Shown here: positions 23,201 to 31,527 of the stretch, one piece after another
Position numbering within the stretch: the stretch's first letter is position 1
Layout of the letters: every line of letters starts with the position of its first letter
Notes under the pieces: generated by a model
Told to the model about the DNA's origin: nothing
The model's database searches: none
Seen by the model: only the letters and a program-made list of their open reading frames with translations
Origin: Pseudomonadota bacterium
GTDB lineage: Bacteria; Pseudomonadota; Gammaproteobacteria; Xanthomonadales; SZUA-38
DNA length: 64,000 nucleotides
Direction: 5' to 3'
NCBI GenBank assembly: GCA_039033415.1
Contig: JBCCCR010000031.1
Coordinates: 1 to 64,000 of the forward strand
Translations under genes and position numbers: made by a program

Positions 23201-23399
23201 TCGCGTCGGTGACCAGCTGCTCAACGCGTTCTGGGCTGGCACCAGGAAAGAACGTTGTTACTGTGGCAACGCGAATCGTGAAGCCGGGATCCTGGGCTTT
23301 GGGCAGCGCCAGGTAGGCAGTCAGGCCACTGAAAAAAAGCGCGATCACGGCGGTGATCGTGACGCGGTTGTAGCGAATCGCGGCGGCGGTTAGGTTCAT
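20292..23399 (-). CDS. RND-family efflux pump, inner membrane permease
   Basis: 1035 residues, the normal length for HAE1-type RND permeases. The N-terminal helix is at about 12-32. The first periplasmic loop includes FFPGASPERVEQLVTDAIE, and the proton-relay helix has GLLVDNAIVVVEAV near residue 395. The second half repeats the layout, with IPLGLIGVVAGLL and ISLSGIVINNAIVLLDRI. It takes substrates from the periplasm or outer leaflet and works with the membrane fusion lipoprotein and TolC-like protein encoded just upstream. The DN pair instead of DD is common outside the AcrB group. Substrate is unknown. Confidence 0.93.
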   Translation of the reverse strand: MNLTAAAIRYNRVTITAVIALFFSGLTAYLALPKAQDPGFTIRVATVTTFFPGASPERVEQLVTDAIEEEIQEMPEVDEITSESITGVSIVTVEFKDSYDNMQPIFDDMRTKVENVTSELPSGTSTPLVNDEYGDTYGHLYGLVGRGFTPKELRDAALDIRDLLRKEPDVAKVDLYGDIEDAIYIEYDNARLTELGVSPQQLEQILESLNILSSGGDVTVGREKIVLEPTGNLDTVEDLAESIIEIPGSRALIQLGDVAQIYRAYEDPVSDKASISGEPGILLAVSMRDGGNILTLGQRLDELTEVVEQSLPLGMSVKPMFLQSKLTGNSVDAFVSNLVQAVAIVIVVMVISLGIRTGLVVAALIPAVMVSTFVFMSFFDIGIDQISLAALIIALGLLVDNAIVVVEAVIVRRQNGESTLDAAVHAAGEMMVPLLISSLTTAAAFTPIALAESAVGEFTASIFYVVTIALLLSWTLAMTFIPMLTPFIRVEVRGADAPDEFNTAFYRWYRGLLAGVMRIRLLFVLLVVGLFVGAIACMRFVPQVFIAPSEDPALTATIELPPGSDIAATERMVSDIEQFLQSQRVDPSNPEAIGVTGWTGLIGTGGPRFVLAFTPENPRNSLSAFIVNVNGSASLDPVKLAVEDFVFNHHPDARLQIKRLANGPPVAYPIEIKLYGPEFDELFALQSEIKAKLWDYDVVTAVKDTWGPQSKKMVVEVDQARAFRAGVTNQDIATSLNASLTGVQLSEFREDDETIPIMMRSTSSDRDDLSKLENITIFAQSTGAVVPLSQVADVDVVWEPARIERLDRERMITIQVQLEIGVTVAEVLETFRPWLEDFRQSWKSGYGYIEGGETEESDEAASSVLAAMPVAVVAIVMLLILQFNSMRKSAIVLITIPLGLIGVVAGLLITGMDFGFFTFLGIISLSGIVINNAIVLLDRIKLEIEENGLSPDRAIVEAAQQRARPILLTTATTIGGMLPLWLSGGPMFETMAVAILFGLLFATGITLLLVPVLYSLLFRTQKATPSSEPLLEPAP

Positions 23400-23407
23400 C
23401 TTTTGAC

Positions 23408-24526
23408 CTAGGGCTGCTGAACGAGCATGCCGTCCCGGGCGTTAATCTGCCCGGCCGTGACAACCCGCTCGCCCGCGGCCACGCCGCTGAGTATTTCCAT
23501 GCCGAGCTCGGACAGCTCGCCGGTGCTGACCGGGCGACGCTCGAGCATCGCCGCGCCGGAGCGCTGATCCGTAGGTGCTACGACGTAGACGAAAGTGCCA
23601 CTTTCGTCTTTTACGACCGCTGCAGCCGGTAGATAGAGGCGTTGCGAATCCGCTTCCGCGCCGACAAACTGGAAACGGACTTCAGCCGCCAGGTTGGCGC
23701 GGATCTCATCGGGCAGGGTGGTCAGGGCCAGCGTCACCGGGAAGGTTCGGCTGTTGCCCGTGCCGACGCCAACCTCTGAGACGATGCCTTCAAAGGTCCG
23801 CTCCGGAAACGCGGGAAAGCGGACTGAGCCGGCCAGCCCGTTGGAAAACGAGGCTATCAGGCTCTCAGGCACCGACAGCTGCACCTCCCAGCCTTCACCA
23901 CAGTTCACCGTCGCCACCGTCTGGCCGGCAGTGACGTTCTCGTTGCTTTCGATCTGCAGGTCAGCGATGGTGCAGCTCGCTGCCGCGAGAAGGCGGGTGT
24001 ACTGCAGATTCAGTCGAGCGAGTCTCGCCGCCTGAATGGAGGCGTTGTGTGACGCTTTCGCTGACTCCGCATCAGCCAGCGCCGTGTCTAATTCATTGCG
24101 CGAAGCGTTGTCGTTGGTATATAGCTGGCGTACGCGCTGGTATTCCGCCTCGGCGTTTCGTCGACTGGCGTTGGCACTAGCCTGGTCCGCCAGGGCCTGT
24201 TCGAGCTCCACGGCAAACGTTTCCTGATCGAGCGCGGCGACCAGTTCGCCCGGCGCCAGCGCGTCTCCAACATTGACCGGCACGTCCGCGACCGTCCCTG
24301 AGACCTTAAAACTGAGCTCGGCCTCTTCCGCTGATCGCGCTGAGCCGCTGAATACGCGCTCGCGCAATGCGGCAGAACCGCTGCCTGCGACGATAGACTT
24401 CACCGGCCTCAGCGGCGGCTCGCGGTTAGGCGGTTCTTCCTGGCACCCGGTCAAGAGCGCGCAAATGAGGGGCGTGCAAAATAGCAGTGCGGGTGAGCTA
24501 GGAAGGTTTGAGAGTCCACGCATCAT
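23408..24526 (-). CDS. RND efflux membrane fusion lipoprotein
   Basis: 372 residues. The signal MMRGLSNLPSSPALLF ends at a lipobox with LLTGC (Cys about 28), so it is anchored to the outer leaflet of the inner membrane. RVFSGSARSAEEAELSFKVS and the following DVPVNVGDALAPGELVAAL form the lipoyl-like half; a coiled hairpin with ADQASANASRRNAEAEYQRV follows, then a beta-barrel and the end VVTAGQINARDGMLV. The start overlaps the TolC-like gene by ATGA, and the RND gene begins eight bases after its stop. Confidence 0.93.
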   Translation of the reverse strand: MMRGLSNLPSSPALLFCTPLICALLTGCQEEPPNREPPLRPVKSIVAGSGSAALRERVFSGSARSAEEAELSFKVSGTVADVPVNVGDALAPGELVAALDQETFAVELEQALADQASANASRRNAEAEYQRVRQLYTNDNASRNELDTALADAESAKASHNASIQAARLARLNLQYTRLLAAASCTIADLQIESNENVTAGQTVATVNCGEGWEVQLSVPESLIASFSNGLAGSVRFPAFPERTFEGIVSEVGVGTGNSRTFPVTLALTTLPDEIRANLAAEVRFQFVGAEADSQRLYLPAAAVVKDESGTFVYVVAPTDQRSGAAMLERRPVSTGELSELGMEILSGVAAGERVVTAGQINARDGMLVQQP

Positions 24527-26862
24527 CGATTGGTCCCTTGGTTTGCTTGGGCAAAATCCAGCAGCTGCTCAAGCCAGGCATCCGCTTCGCTGGTGGACAC
24601 CGCAAAGTCAAAGAAGCTCACGCTGCGCTGTAGCCGTACCAGGTTCTGCAGATGGGTAAAGACCGCGTTGGCGGCTGCCAGTCTGGCGCTGATGAAAGCA
24701 TTTTGTGCATCGATCAAGTCAATGTAGCTGGCCGTGCCCCGAACGTAGGAATCGGTTACGAGGTCCAGCGTGCTGCGGGCCGCGTTGGCGGTTTCATTCG
24801 CAAATCCGATGTTGAGTCGGCTGGACACCACGTCAGCAAGCGCCGAGCGTGCTTGCGCTTCGATGATGTCGCTGGTTTGTTGCAGGGTGAGCTCCAGCGA
24901 ATCAAGCTGAAACTCAGCACGTCGCTGGGCGGCGCGAATGGCCCCGCCCTCGAACAGGCTCCAGGTCGCCTCAACGCCGACGCTCCAGTCTCGGTCAAAG
25001 TCGGTGCTTACCAGCGCATCACGATCATCGATTATCTCGCTGGCCTCGCCGACCGCGCTGATTGTGGGGACATAGCGGCGACGCTCGGCGGCGAGCAACA
25101 GACGATCTTGCGCGTCGATCTCAGCTCGGAGCGAGGCTAGTTCCGGAGCGTTCAGGAGCGCCTTCTCGGCCAAAAAGTCGCTAAGCGTTTCCACGCCGAC
25201 GGGACCCGCCAGGAATCGGTCAAAACGGTCGTCGCCAAAGATCTGAGGCGTGACGATGCCGGTTTCATCCACCTGGAACGGCAGGGCGATCGGCTGTTGG
25301 AGCACCCGGTTCAGCTCAAACTGCTGCTGCTCGTAAGCCGCCTGCGCCTGAGTGACACTCTGCTGGTCGATCCCGAGTTCGGTCTCAAAACGAAACACCT
25401 CAGATCGGCTCGTCGAACCGACCTGGTATCGGAACTTGGCTCTTTCGAGGTTTGCGCGAGTCAGGTCAAGATTTTCGATCTGGATATCCCGTTCGGTCTT
25501 GGCGATCAGCAGCCCGAGGTAAGTCTGTGCAGCGGTCTCGATCACGTCCAGCTCGGTGGCGTACAAATCCGCGTCTCGCGCCTGCTCGAGAAACCTTTGG
25601 GACCGATAGCTGCTTGAGAGCTGCTCGGAGTAGATGTTCTGCGCGAGCGTCAGGCTAGCCTGCGTGGTTGTCGTCGGACCGTTCAGTGCCAGGTCTCGAT
25701 CCTGGTCCAACCAGCTGAGGTCACCGGTCAGCTGTGGCAGCAGCGCACCCTTGGCGACGTTGCTGTCTTCGCGGGCCACATCGAGATCGCGGGCTGCGAT
25801 GGCACGCTGCAGATTGCGTTCGAGCGCCTCCTCGACCGCCGCCCGAAGCGTCAGGACCCGGCCTGTGGGAAGGTCCTCATTCAGGATCTCTGAGGCGAAA
25901 ATCAGTTCGAATGACGGCTGGAATCCAATCGCTTCTGCGGTTCGGCGATTGATCACCAGACGGTCGCGAACGTCCAGCGTAATCACCAGATCCTTTGTCG
26001 ATCGGCCGAGGGCGAGATCTCTGACATCGATCGCCAGCCGGCGCGCGAGTTGGTCGGGCGGGATTACCAGGGTGCGACCCATCAGGAAGCCGGCAAGCAC
26101 ATCCCCGCGGCCAAGCGAGGAAAAGGTTGCGAGTTTTGACGCCTCGGCGCGGCGGATCAGCTGGCTGTAGTCCTGCGGACTCACCTTTTGCAGTGGCGTG
26201 ACGAACAGTGCGTCAACCCCTTCCGGGACAAAGCCGAGCGTCGTCGAATCCGCCGGGTCTTGCTCTAGCACGCTCAGCGCGAAATCGACAGACGCCTGAA
26301 GCTCATCAATCAGCACGGCGATGCTCGGCACTGCGCTGAGGAGACTGGCGTCGATCAGAACCGCTACGTGTTCGGCGCCGGTTGCCGCCTGAAATTCTGC
26401 CAGTGCGCCGGCAAAGTCCAGCGACGTAGTGAGCAGGTGCAGGTTTTCGATAGCGCTGGACCCGGCGTCAGTCACCGAAAAACCTTGGATCTCCGGCTGA
26501 ATGACGGTGGCAGCAATCAAGGGTTTTGCTGGACGAAAATCCGCCGCCACGCTGCTGGCGATGATGTCGAGGGCGATTACCATGTCGGCGCGGGAATCGG
26601 ACAGCGCACGCTCGATGGCTTGCCGCGCGCTGTCGGCCGTCCATCGATGGGAAAAGTCATCGTCTTCCAGAATCTGGTAAGTCAGCTGTGTGTCGCTAAG
26701 GCTGCTGAGCTCCGATCGAAGCTGTGCGCGAGATACCGCATCGAGCGAGCTGGTTGGATCGCCAACGACCGCGATATTGACGGTTGCCGCAGCACTAAGC
26801 TGGCAGAACAGGACGGCCAGCCATACGACCCAATGGTTCCGCTTCAAGTTAACGAGAAACAT
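24523..26862 (-). CDS. TolC-family outer membrane factor fused to a binding-protein-like domain
   Basis: 779 residues from ATG 26862 (a TTG three bases earlier is possible), far above the usual 420-480 of TolC proteins. After a signal peptide (LAVLFCQLSAAA) comes a region of about 300 residues with TVNIAVVGDPTSSLDA, ADMVIALDIIASS and GVDALFVTPLQKVSPQDYSQ. It resembles the ABC-transporter substrate-binding-like (PF04392-type) fold. From about 340 the outer-membrane-factor repeats begin (LTLRAAVEEALERNLQ) and continue to VRLQRSVSFFDF. First gene of the operon. The N-terminal domain could sense or deliver substrate; that is inference. Confidence 0.85.
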   Translation of the reverse strand: MFLVNLKRNHWVVWLAVLFCQLSAAATVNIAVVGDPTSSLDAVSRAQLRSELSSLSDTQLTYQILEDDDFSHRWTADSARQAIERALSDSRADMVIALDIIASSVAADFRPAKPLIAATVIQPEIQGFSVTDAGSSAIENLHLLTTSLDFAGALAEFQAATGAEHVAVLIDASLLSAVPSIAVLIDELQASVDFALSVLEQDPADSTTLGFVPEGVDALFVTPLQKVSPQDYSQLIRRAEASKLATFSSLGRGDVLAGFLMGRTLVIPPDQLARRLAIDVRDLALGRSTKDLVITLDVRDRLVINRRTAEAIGFQPSFELIFASEILNEDLPTGRVLTLRAAVEEALERNLQRAIAARDLDVAREDSNVAKGALLPQLTGDLSWLDQDRDLALNGPTTTTQASLTLAQNIYSEQLSSSYRSQRFLEQARDADLYATELDVIETAAQTYLGLLIAKTERDIQIENLDLTRANLERAKFRYQVGSTSRSEVFRFETELGIDQQSVTQAQAAYEQQQFELNRVLQQPIALPFQVDETGIVTPQIFGDDRFDRFLAGPVGVETLSDFLAEKALLNAPELASLRAEIDAQDRLLLAAERRRYVPTISAVGEASEIIDDRDALVSTDFDRDWSVGVEATWSLFEGGAIRAAQRRAEFQLDSLELTLQQTSDIIEAQARSALADVVSSRLNIGFANETANAARSTLDLVTDSYVRGTASYIDLIDAQNAFISARLAAANAVFTHLQNLVRLQRSVSFFDFAVSTSEADAWLEQLLDFAQANQGTNR

Positions 26863-26918
26863 CAATGATCCAACACACCACGGGCCGTCTCACTGAAAGC
26901 AACTGCTGATCCTTTTTC

Positions 26919-26950
26919 TTGACAGGTGCCCGGGGGGGGCGTGTATATAA
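26919..26950 (+). promoter_or_regulatory. Promoter of the AraC gene with long spacer
   Basis: TTGACA (26919-26924) and TATATA (26945-26950) are both strong matches but lie 20 bases apart, more than the usual 17. The spacer carries a run of eight G. Over-long spacers are typical of promoters that need an activator to twist the DNA. The efflux operon starts in the opposite direction 57 bases away. Confidence 0.5.
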
Positions 26951-27026
26951 CCGGACTCAAGTGTGCATCACGTGCCTCGGATCGGGCAGGACTTTGAACT
27001 CAAATAGTCGGACAAAACGCGCCATT

Positions 27027-28043
27027 GTGACCACGCCGCGTGCCCACGCGACCTTTGGTGCGACGACGGCCGCGTTTCTGCTGTCACGCGGCTGGACCAT
27101 GAATAAGATCAATGAGGCATGCGGCGTTACGGGTCTACAACTTGTGAACCCAAACGAGCGCTTGCCGGATGACGTGCTGCCCAGGCTCTGGCACGCGGTA
27201 TGGAAGGAGTCCTCGGATGAGGCGCTGACCTTGAAGATGGCCAGGGCGGCACCGTTTTCGTGTTTCGCCGGGCTCGCCGAGGGCATGCAGTTTGCCGGTA
27301 ACCTGGAGGAGGCGCTTTCCCTGCTGGCGAAAAACCGAGTGCTGTTGGCCGATCGCCTGGAGGTGGCTTTGGTCGAAGTTGATGGCGCGGTGATGCTGCA
27401 GGGCACACACCCTAGCGACGCTATTGACGAAGGCCGAACCTCTGAGCTTGCCGCGGCCCTAATTGTCCGGTTGGTTCGTGAAGTACTCAAAGTTGAGGGC
27501 GCAGTGAAGGGCATTTCGCTGCAATACGCTGCCTGGGGTCCTAAACAGGCTTACCATGAATACTTTGAAGTGCCGGTAAAATTTGAACAGGCCGAGTCCG
27601 GGATCATTTTCCACGCCGACAAGATGACAGCCGCGATCAGTCACGCCAACGCCGAGATGTTCTCTTATGTCGATGAACATTTTTCGCAGGCCATTAAACA
27701 CATCATGGCAGCCGGCTATCCGGCACAACTTTCGAAGCTTCGCTCGGCGATTGCTGATAACGCCAGCATCGGCGTTTTTGATGGTCGGGCAGCCGCCGAG
27801 AAGGCCTATATGAGTCTTCGGTCGGCGCAGCGCCTCGCGGCGTCTTATCAGTTGACGCTCAATCAATTGATCGATGAGGTTCGCGCAGAGTTTGCCGAAG
27901 AGCTACTGGGTGACCCGGAGTTCTCGATAGCGCAGGTCGCTCAGCTGGTTGGCTATTCTGACGATCGGGCTTTCCGACGGGCATTCAAGCGCTGGACCGA
28001 GCAAACGCCGTCCTACTTTCGACGTTCGCGAGGCATCGAGTAA
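27027..28043 (+). CDS. AraC-family transcriptional regulator
   Basis: 338 residues from GTG 27027; the frame is open further upstream but that part lies within the promoter. The N-terminal two thirds match the arabinose-binding-like domain found in OruR/ArgR-type AraC regulators (LLSRGWTMNKINEACGVTG, LWHAVWKESSDEALTLKMA). The C-terminal HTH_18 is clear: LGDPEFSIAQVAQLVGYSDD and RAFRRAFKRWTEQTPSYFRR. Divergence from the efflux operon suggests it controls that operon in response to a small molecule. Confidence 0.88.
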   Translation: MTTPRAHATFGATTAAFLLSRGWTMNKINEACGVTGLQLVNPNERLPDDVLPRLWHAVWKESSDEALTLKMARAAPFSCFAGLAEGMQFAGNLEEALSLLAKNRVLLADRLEVALVEVDGAVMLQGTHPSDAIDEGRTSELAAALIVRLVREVLKVEGAVKGISLQYAAWGPKQAYHEYFEVPVKFEQAESGIIFHADKMTAAISHANAEMFSYVDEHFSQAIKHIMAAGYPAQLSKLRSAIADNASIGVFDGRAAAEKAYMSLRSAQRLAASYQLTLNQLIDEVRAEFAEELLGDPEFSIAQVAQLVGYSDDRAFRRAFKRWTEQTPSYFRRSRGIE

Positions 28044-28140
28044 CGTCACCCATGCCCGTTTGGTTTGATTTTCAGGGCTTTTTTGTCGCGTCAGCTCGGT
28101 CTTCGGCTAGCGACAGCTGAACAACATTGTCTTTTGACGC

Positions 28141-28183
28141 TTGACACCCCTCGGTATCGCGTTAATATTTAACACGTTAAATA
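28141..28183 (+). promoter_or_regulatory. hpaE promoter with overlapping palindromic operator
   Basis: TTGACA (28141-28146) and TAATAT (28163-28168) are spaced by 16 bases. The palindrome TATTTAAC-AC-GTTAAATA at 28166-28183 overlaps the -10 box and start region, the position of a repressor site. In other bacteria the hpa genes are repressed by a MarR-type HpaR or similar regulator; no such gene is in the window. Confidence 0.7.
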
Positions 28184-28236
28184 AAGGCACCCGCAACACG
28201 TGACCCTTTTGCTCCGAAACTGTGGGAGACGACAGC

Positions 28237-29745
28237 ATGACCGCGGTCAGCAGTAACGTTGAAAAGCTGGGAACCTACCTGGAGCGATTCCGTCAGGCGG
28301 GCATCCTTAATCGAATTAATGGCGTCGACTCATGGGGTGGCGCTGGAACGTTCGATCTATTCTCACCGGTCGACAAATCCCTGATTTGCCAAGTTGCAAA
28401 GTCCACACCCGCTGACGTCGATGAAGCGGCAGAAGCTGCCCGTGACGCCTTTTTTGCTTGGCGTGATATGCCTGCGCTTCAGCGAAAGAAGATTTTGATC
28501 AACGTTGCTGAGGCCATCGAAGGTCGGGCTGAAGAGATTGCGCTGTGCGAATGCTGGGATACCGGCCAAACGATCCGCTTTATGTCCAAGGCAGCGCTGC
28601 GGGGTGCCGAGAATTTCCGGTACTTTGCCGATCAGGTCACCGCAGCGCGCGACGGTCAGCAGCTCCGATCGCCCACCCTGATGAACATCACAACGCGGGT
28701 CCCGATTGGTCCAGTTGGCGTCATCACGCCCTGGAATACACCGTTTATGCTTTCCACCTGGAAGATTGCGCCGGCGCTGGCCGCCGGTTGTACGGTGGTG
28801 CACAAGCCGGCGGAAGACTCGCCGCTCACGGCTCGGCTGCTCGTGGAGATCGCTGAAGAGGCTGGCCTGCCGCCCGGCGTCCTCAACACGGTTAACGGCT
28901 ATGGCCACGACGCGGGCAAGCGTCTAACCGAACATCCGGACATCAAAGCAATTGCGTTCGTGGGTGAAAGCCGCACGGGGGCGATCATCACCAAACAAGG
29001 GGCGGACACGCTCAAGCGCATGCACCTTGAGCTGGGCGGCAAAAACCCGGTCATTGTGTTCGACGATGCGGACCTGGAGCGTGCGCTCGACGCGGTTATC
29101 TTTATGATTTTCTCCATCAATGGAGAGCGGTGCACCTCGTCGTCGAGGCTGCTGATTCAGGACTCCATCAAGGAGGCTTTTGAGGCCAAGCTGATCGAGC
29201 GGATCAACAACATCAAGGTGGGCCACCCGCTGGACCCGGCGACGGAGATTGGGCCGCTGGTCACCGAAGAACACTACAACAAGGTTACGTCCTATTTTGC
29301 GATTGCCAAAGAGGACGGGGCGACCGTTGCTGCCGGGGGAGAAACGATCGGCAATCACGGCTATTTCATCCGCCCGACCTTGTTTACCAACGCTAATAAC
29401 CAGATGCGGATTGCTCAGGAGGAGATCTTTGGTCCGGTGCTAACCTCCATTCCGTTCGCCACGGAAGAAGAAGCCCTGGCGATCGCCAACGACACGCAGT
29501 ACGGCCTGACAGGCTATGTGTGGACCAACGATTTGACGCGGGCGCTGCGCTTCACCGACCAGCTCGAAGCCGGGATGATTTGGGTCAACTCCGAGAACGT
29601 TCGGCACCTGCCGACACCCTTCGGAGGCATCAAGGCATCGGGTATCGGGCGCGACGGCGGAGACTGGTCGTTCGATTTCTATATGGAGCAAAAGCACGTG
29701 GGTTTCGCCACCGGTCAGCACAAAATGATGCGCCTAGGCGCGTGA
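28237..29745 (+). CDS. hpaE: 5-carboxymethyl-2-hydroxymuconate semialdehyde dehydrogenase
   Basis: 502 residues from ATG 28237, which has GGGAG upstream; GTG 28222 is less likely. It is an NAD-dependent aldehyde dehydrogenase that oxidises the ring-cleavage product of homoprotocatechuate to 5-carboxymethyl-2-hydroxymuconate. Visible motifs are TPWNTPFMLSTWKIAPALAA (coenzyme site), LELGGKNPVIVF with the general-base Glu, and INGERCTSSSRL with the catalytic Cys. The neighbours hpaD and hpaG and the close match to the HpaE length settle the substrate. Confidence 0.93.
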   Translation: MTAVSSNVEKLGTYLERFRQAGILNRINGVDSWGGAGTFDLFSPVDKSLICQVAKSTPADVDEAAEAARDAFFAWRDMPALQRKKILINVAEAIEGRAEEIALCECWDTGQTIRFMSKAALRGAENFRYFADQVTAARDGQQLRSPTLMNITTRVPIGPVGVITPWNTPFMLSTWKIAPALAAGCTVVHKPAEDSPLTARLLVEIAEEAGLPPGVLNTVNGYGHDAGKRLTEHPDIKAIAFVGESRTGAIITKQGADTLKRMHLELGGKNPVIVFDDADLERALDAVIFMIFSINGERCTSSSRLLIQDSIKEAFEAKLIERINNIKVGHPLDPATEIGPLVTEEHYNKVTSYFAIAKEDGATVAAGGETIGNHGYFIRPTLFTNANNQMRIAQEEIFGPVLTSIPFATEEEALAIANDTQYGLTGYVWTNDLTRALRFTDQLEAGMIWVNSENVRHLPTPFGGIKASGIGRDGGDWSFDFYMEQKHVGFATGQHKMMRLGA

Positions 29746-29774
29746 TTGGCTAAGAGTCAGACGCAGAGGAAGCC

Positions 29775-30626
29775 ATGGGAGAAATTGTACTCGCCGCGAA
29801 AATGACGCACGTGCCCACGCTGCTTATGTCAGAGCAGGAGGGGCCGATCAAAGGCAAGCGTGCCGCGGCCATCAGTGGGCATTTGGAAATCGCGCGCCGA
29901 GCCCGGGCGGCGAAGGTGGATACGGTGGTGATCTGCGACACGCATTGGGTGATCAACGCGGGTTTTCACGTGAACGCCAACGAGCGGTTTGAGGGCCTGT
30001 TTACCTCCAACGAGTTTCCGCAGTTCATCCAGAATCTCGAGTACGCGTACGCCGGGAACCCGGCGTTGGGCGACGCGATTGCTCAAACCGCTACCGAAAA
30101 AGGGATCTATACCCTTTGCCATCATCTGGACAGCCTCGAGCTGGAGTACGGCACGCTGGTCCCCATGCGCTTCATGTCCCGGGAACACGAGATGAAGGTT
30201 GTATCGGTCGGCGCTTGGTGTACGGTCCATACCCACGAGGAGAGTCGCCTGCTGGGCGAGGCGATCCGGGACGCCGTTGAAGCGTCCGACAGCCGCGTGC
30301 TGCTGGTTGCCTCCGGCTCGCTCAGTCATCAAATCTGGGCCAACAAAGACTATGCCGCCAACAACGGAACGTTCACGATCAGTTCTGAGTTCAATCGGCA
30401 GATGGACCTGCACGTGCTGGATATGTGGCAGCGCGGCGATCACGCAACCTTTTTGAAGATGCTGGGTGACTACGCCAGGCACTGTACCGGGGAAGGTTTT
30501 ATGCACGATACGGCGATGCTTTATGGGGCACTCGGCTGGGATCGATACGACTCGCCCTGTGAGGTGATTACCGAGTACTTCCCATCGTCGGGCACGGGGC
30601 AGACCAACGTGGTTTTCCCCGTCTAG
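29775..30626 (+). CDS. hpaD: 3,4-dihydroxyphenylacetate 2,3-dioxygenase (class III extradiol)
   Basis: 283 residues. It opens the ring of homoprotocatechuate next to one hydroxyl, using Fe(II). The LigB-type fold is recognisable: KMTHVPTLLMSEQEGPIKGK with a metal-ligand His at 12, VVICDTHWVINAGFHV, CHHLDSLELEYGTLVPMRFM and VASGSLSHQIW. The end CEVITEYFPSSGTGQ is typical of HpaD. The gene lies 29 bases after hpaE in the same operon. Confidence 0.93.
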   Translation: MGEIVLAAKMTHVPTLLMSEQEGPIKGKRAAAISGHLEIARRARAAKVDTVVICDTHWVINAGFHVNANERFEGLFTSNEFPQFIQNLEYAYAGNPALGDAIAQTATEKGIYTLCHHLDSLELEYGTLVPMRFMSREHEMKVVSVGAWCTVHTHEESRLLGEAIRDAVEASDSRVLLVASGSLSHQIWANKDYAANNGTFTISSEFNRQMDLHVLDMWQRGDHATFLKMLGDYARHCTGEGFMHDTAMLYGALGWDRYDSPCEVITEYFPSSGTGQTNVVFPV

Positions 30627-30648
30627 TCAGCATGAGGGGAAAGCGATA

Positions 30649-31503
30649 ATGCGATTGGCCACCTACCGTGCCGACGGTGAGCAGTTTTACGGCGCTGTCA
30701 CCGAGGAGGGCATGCTGGCGCTGTCACCTGCTTTTCCGCAGTGGCCGACGCTCTATGATGCGGTCGCTGAGGGTGGGTTGGCCCAGCTAATCGACGCGGC
30801 CAACGGCAGCGGCCCAACCCACACCGACTTCGTCTGGGAAATGGTTCTGCCGAACGCACCCCGCATCCTCTGCGTCGGGGTGAACTTTCCGGACCGAAAC
30901 GCCGAATACCAGGATGGCAGCGCGCAGCCCAAATTTATGTCGCTGTTTCCGCGTTTTGCCAGCGGCTTTACCGGCCACAATCGACCGCTGGTTCGACCAC
31001 CCGAAAGCCACACGCTGGACTACGAAGGGGAGGTGGCGATTGTGATCGGCAAAGCCGGCCGGCGAGTTGCGGCGGCCGAGGCTTACGATCACATTGCTGC
31101 CCTGACAATCTGCAACGAAGGCACGATCCGGGAGTGGGTTCGCCACGCGAAGTTCAACGTGACGCAGGGCAAGAACTGGGACTGCTCGGGCGCTATGGGG
31201 CCATGGCTGGCGCCGTTCACAGACGCGTCTCAGCTGGACGAAGCGCGGATTCAGACGCGGGTAAACGGCGAGGTCCGGCAGGACGATGTCCTGGCCAACA
31301 TGATGTTTCCGGTGCGCCAGGAGATCGCCTACATCTCGACTTTCATGACGCTGCGTCCTGGCGACATCATCGTGACCGGGACCCCGACCGGCGCGGGTGC
31401 GCGGCTGGATCCACCCAGCTATCTAAAACCCGGCGATGTGGTGGAGGTGGAGGTCAGCGGAATCGGGACGCTGCGCAATACGGTGGAAGACGAACCGGCG
31501 TAA
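30649..31503 (+). CDS. hpaG: HpaG-type FAH-family decarboxylase/isomerase (single domain)
   Basis: 284 residues with one fumarylacetoacetate-hydrolase domain. LDYEGEVAIVIGKAGRRVAA carries two metal-ligand acids, AALTICNEGTIREWVRHAKF is the family core, and GDIIVTGTPTGAGA closes it. In E. coli HpaG has two such domains (429 residues). Here only one is present, so it may work as a dimer for decarboxylation of 5-oxopent-3-ene-1,2,5-tricarboxylate, isomerisation, or both. It follows hpaD by 22 bases. Confidence 0.85.
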   Translation: MRLATYRADGEQFYGAVTEEGMLALSPAFPQWPTLYDAVAEGGLAQLIDAANGSGPTHTDFVWEMVLPNAPRILCVGVNFPDRNAEYQDGSAQPKFMSLFPRFASGFTGHNRPLVRPPESHTLDYEGEVAIVIGKAGRRVAAAEAYDHIAALTICNEGTIREWVRHAKFNVTQGKNWDCSGAMGPWLAPFTDASQLDEARIQTRVNGEVRQDDVLANMMFPVRQEIAYISTFMTLRPGDIIVTGTPTGAGARLDPPSYLKPGDVVEVEVSGIGTLRNTVEDEPA

Positions 31504-31527
31504 CCACTTCAAACGGCGGCAGCCTCT

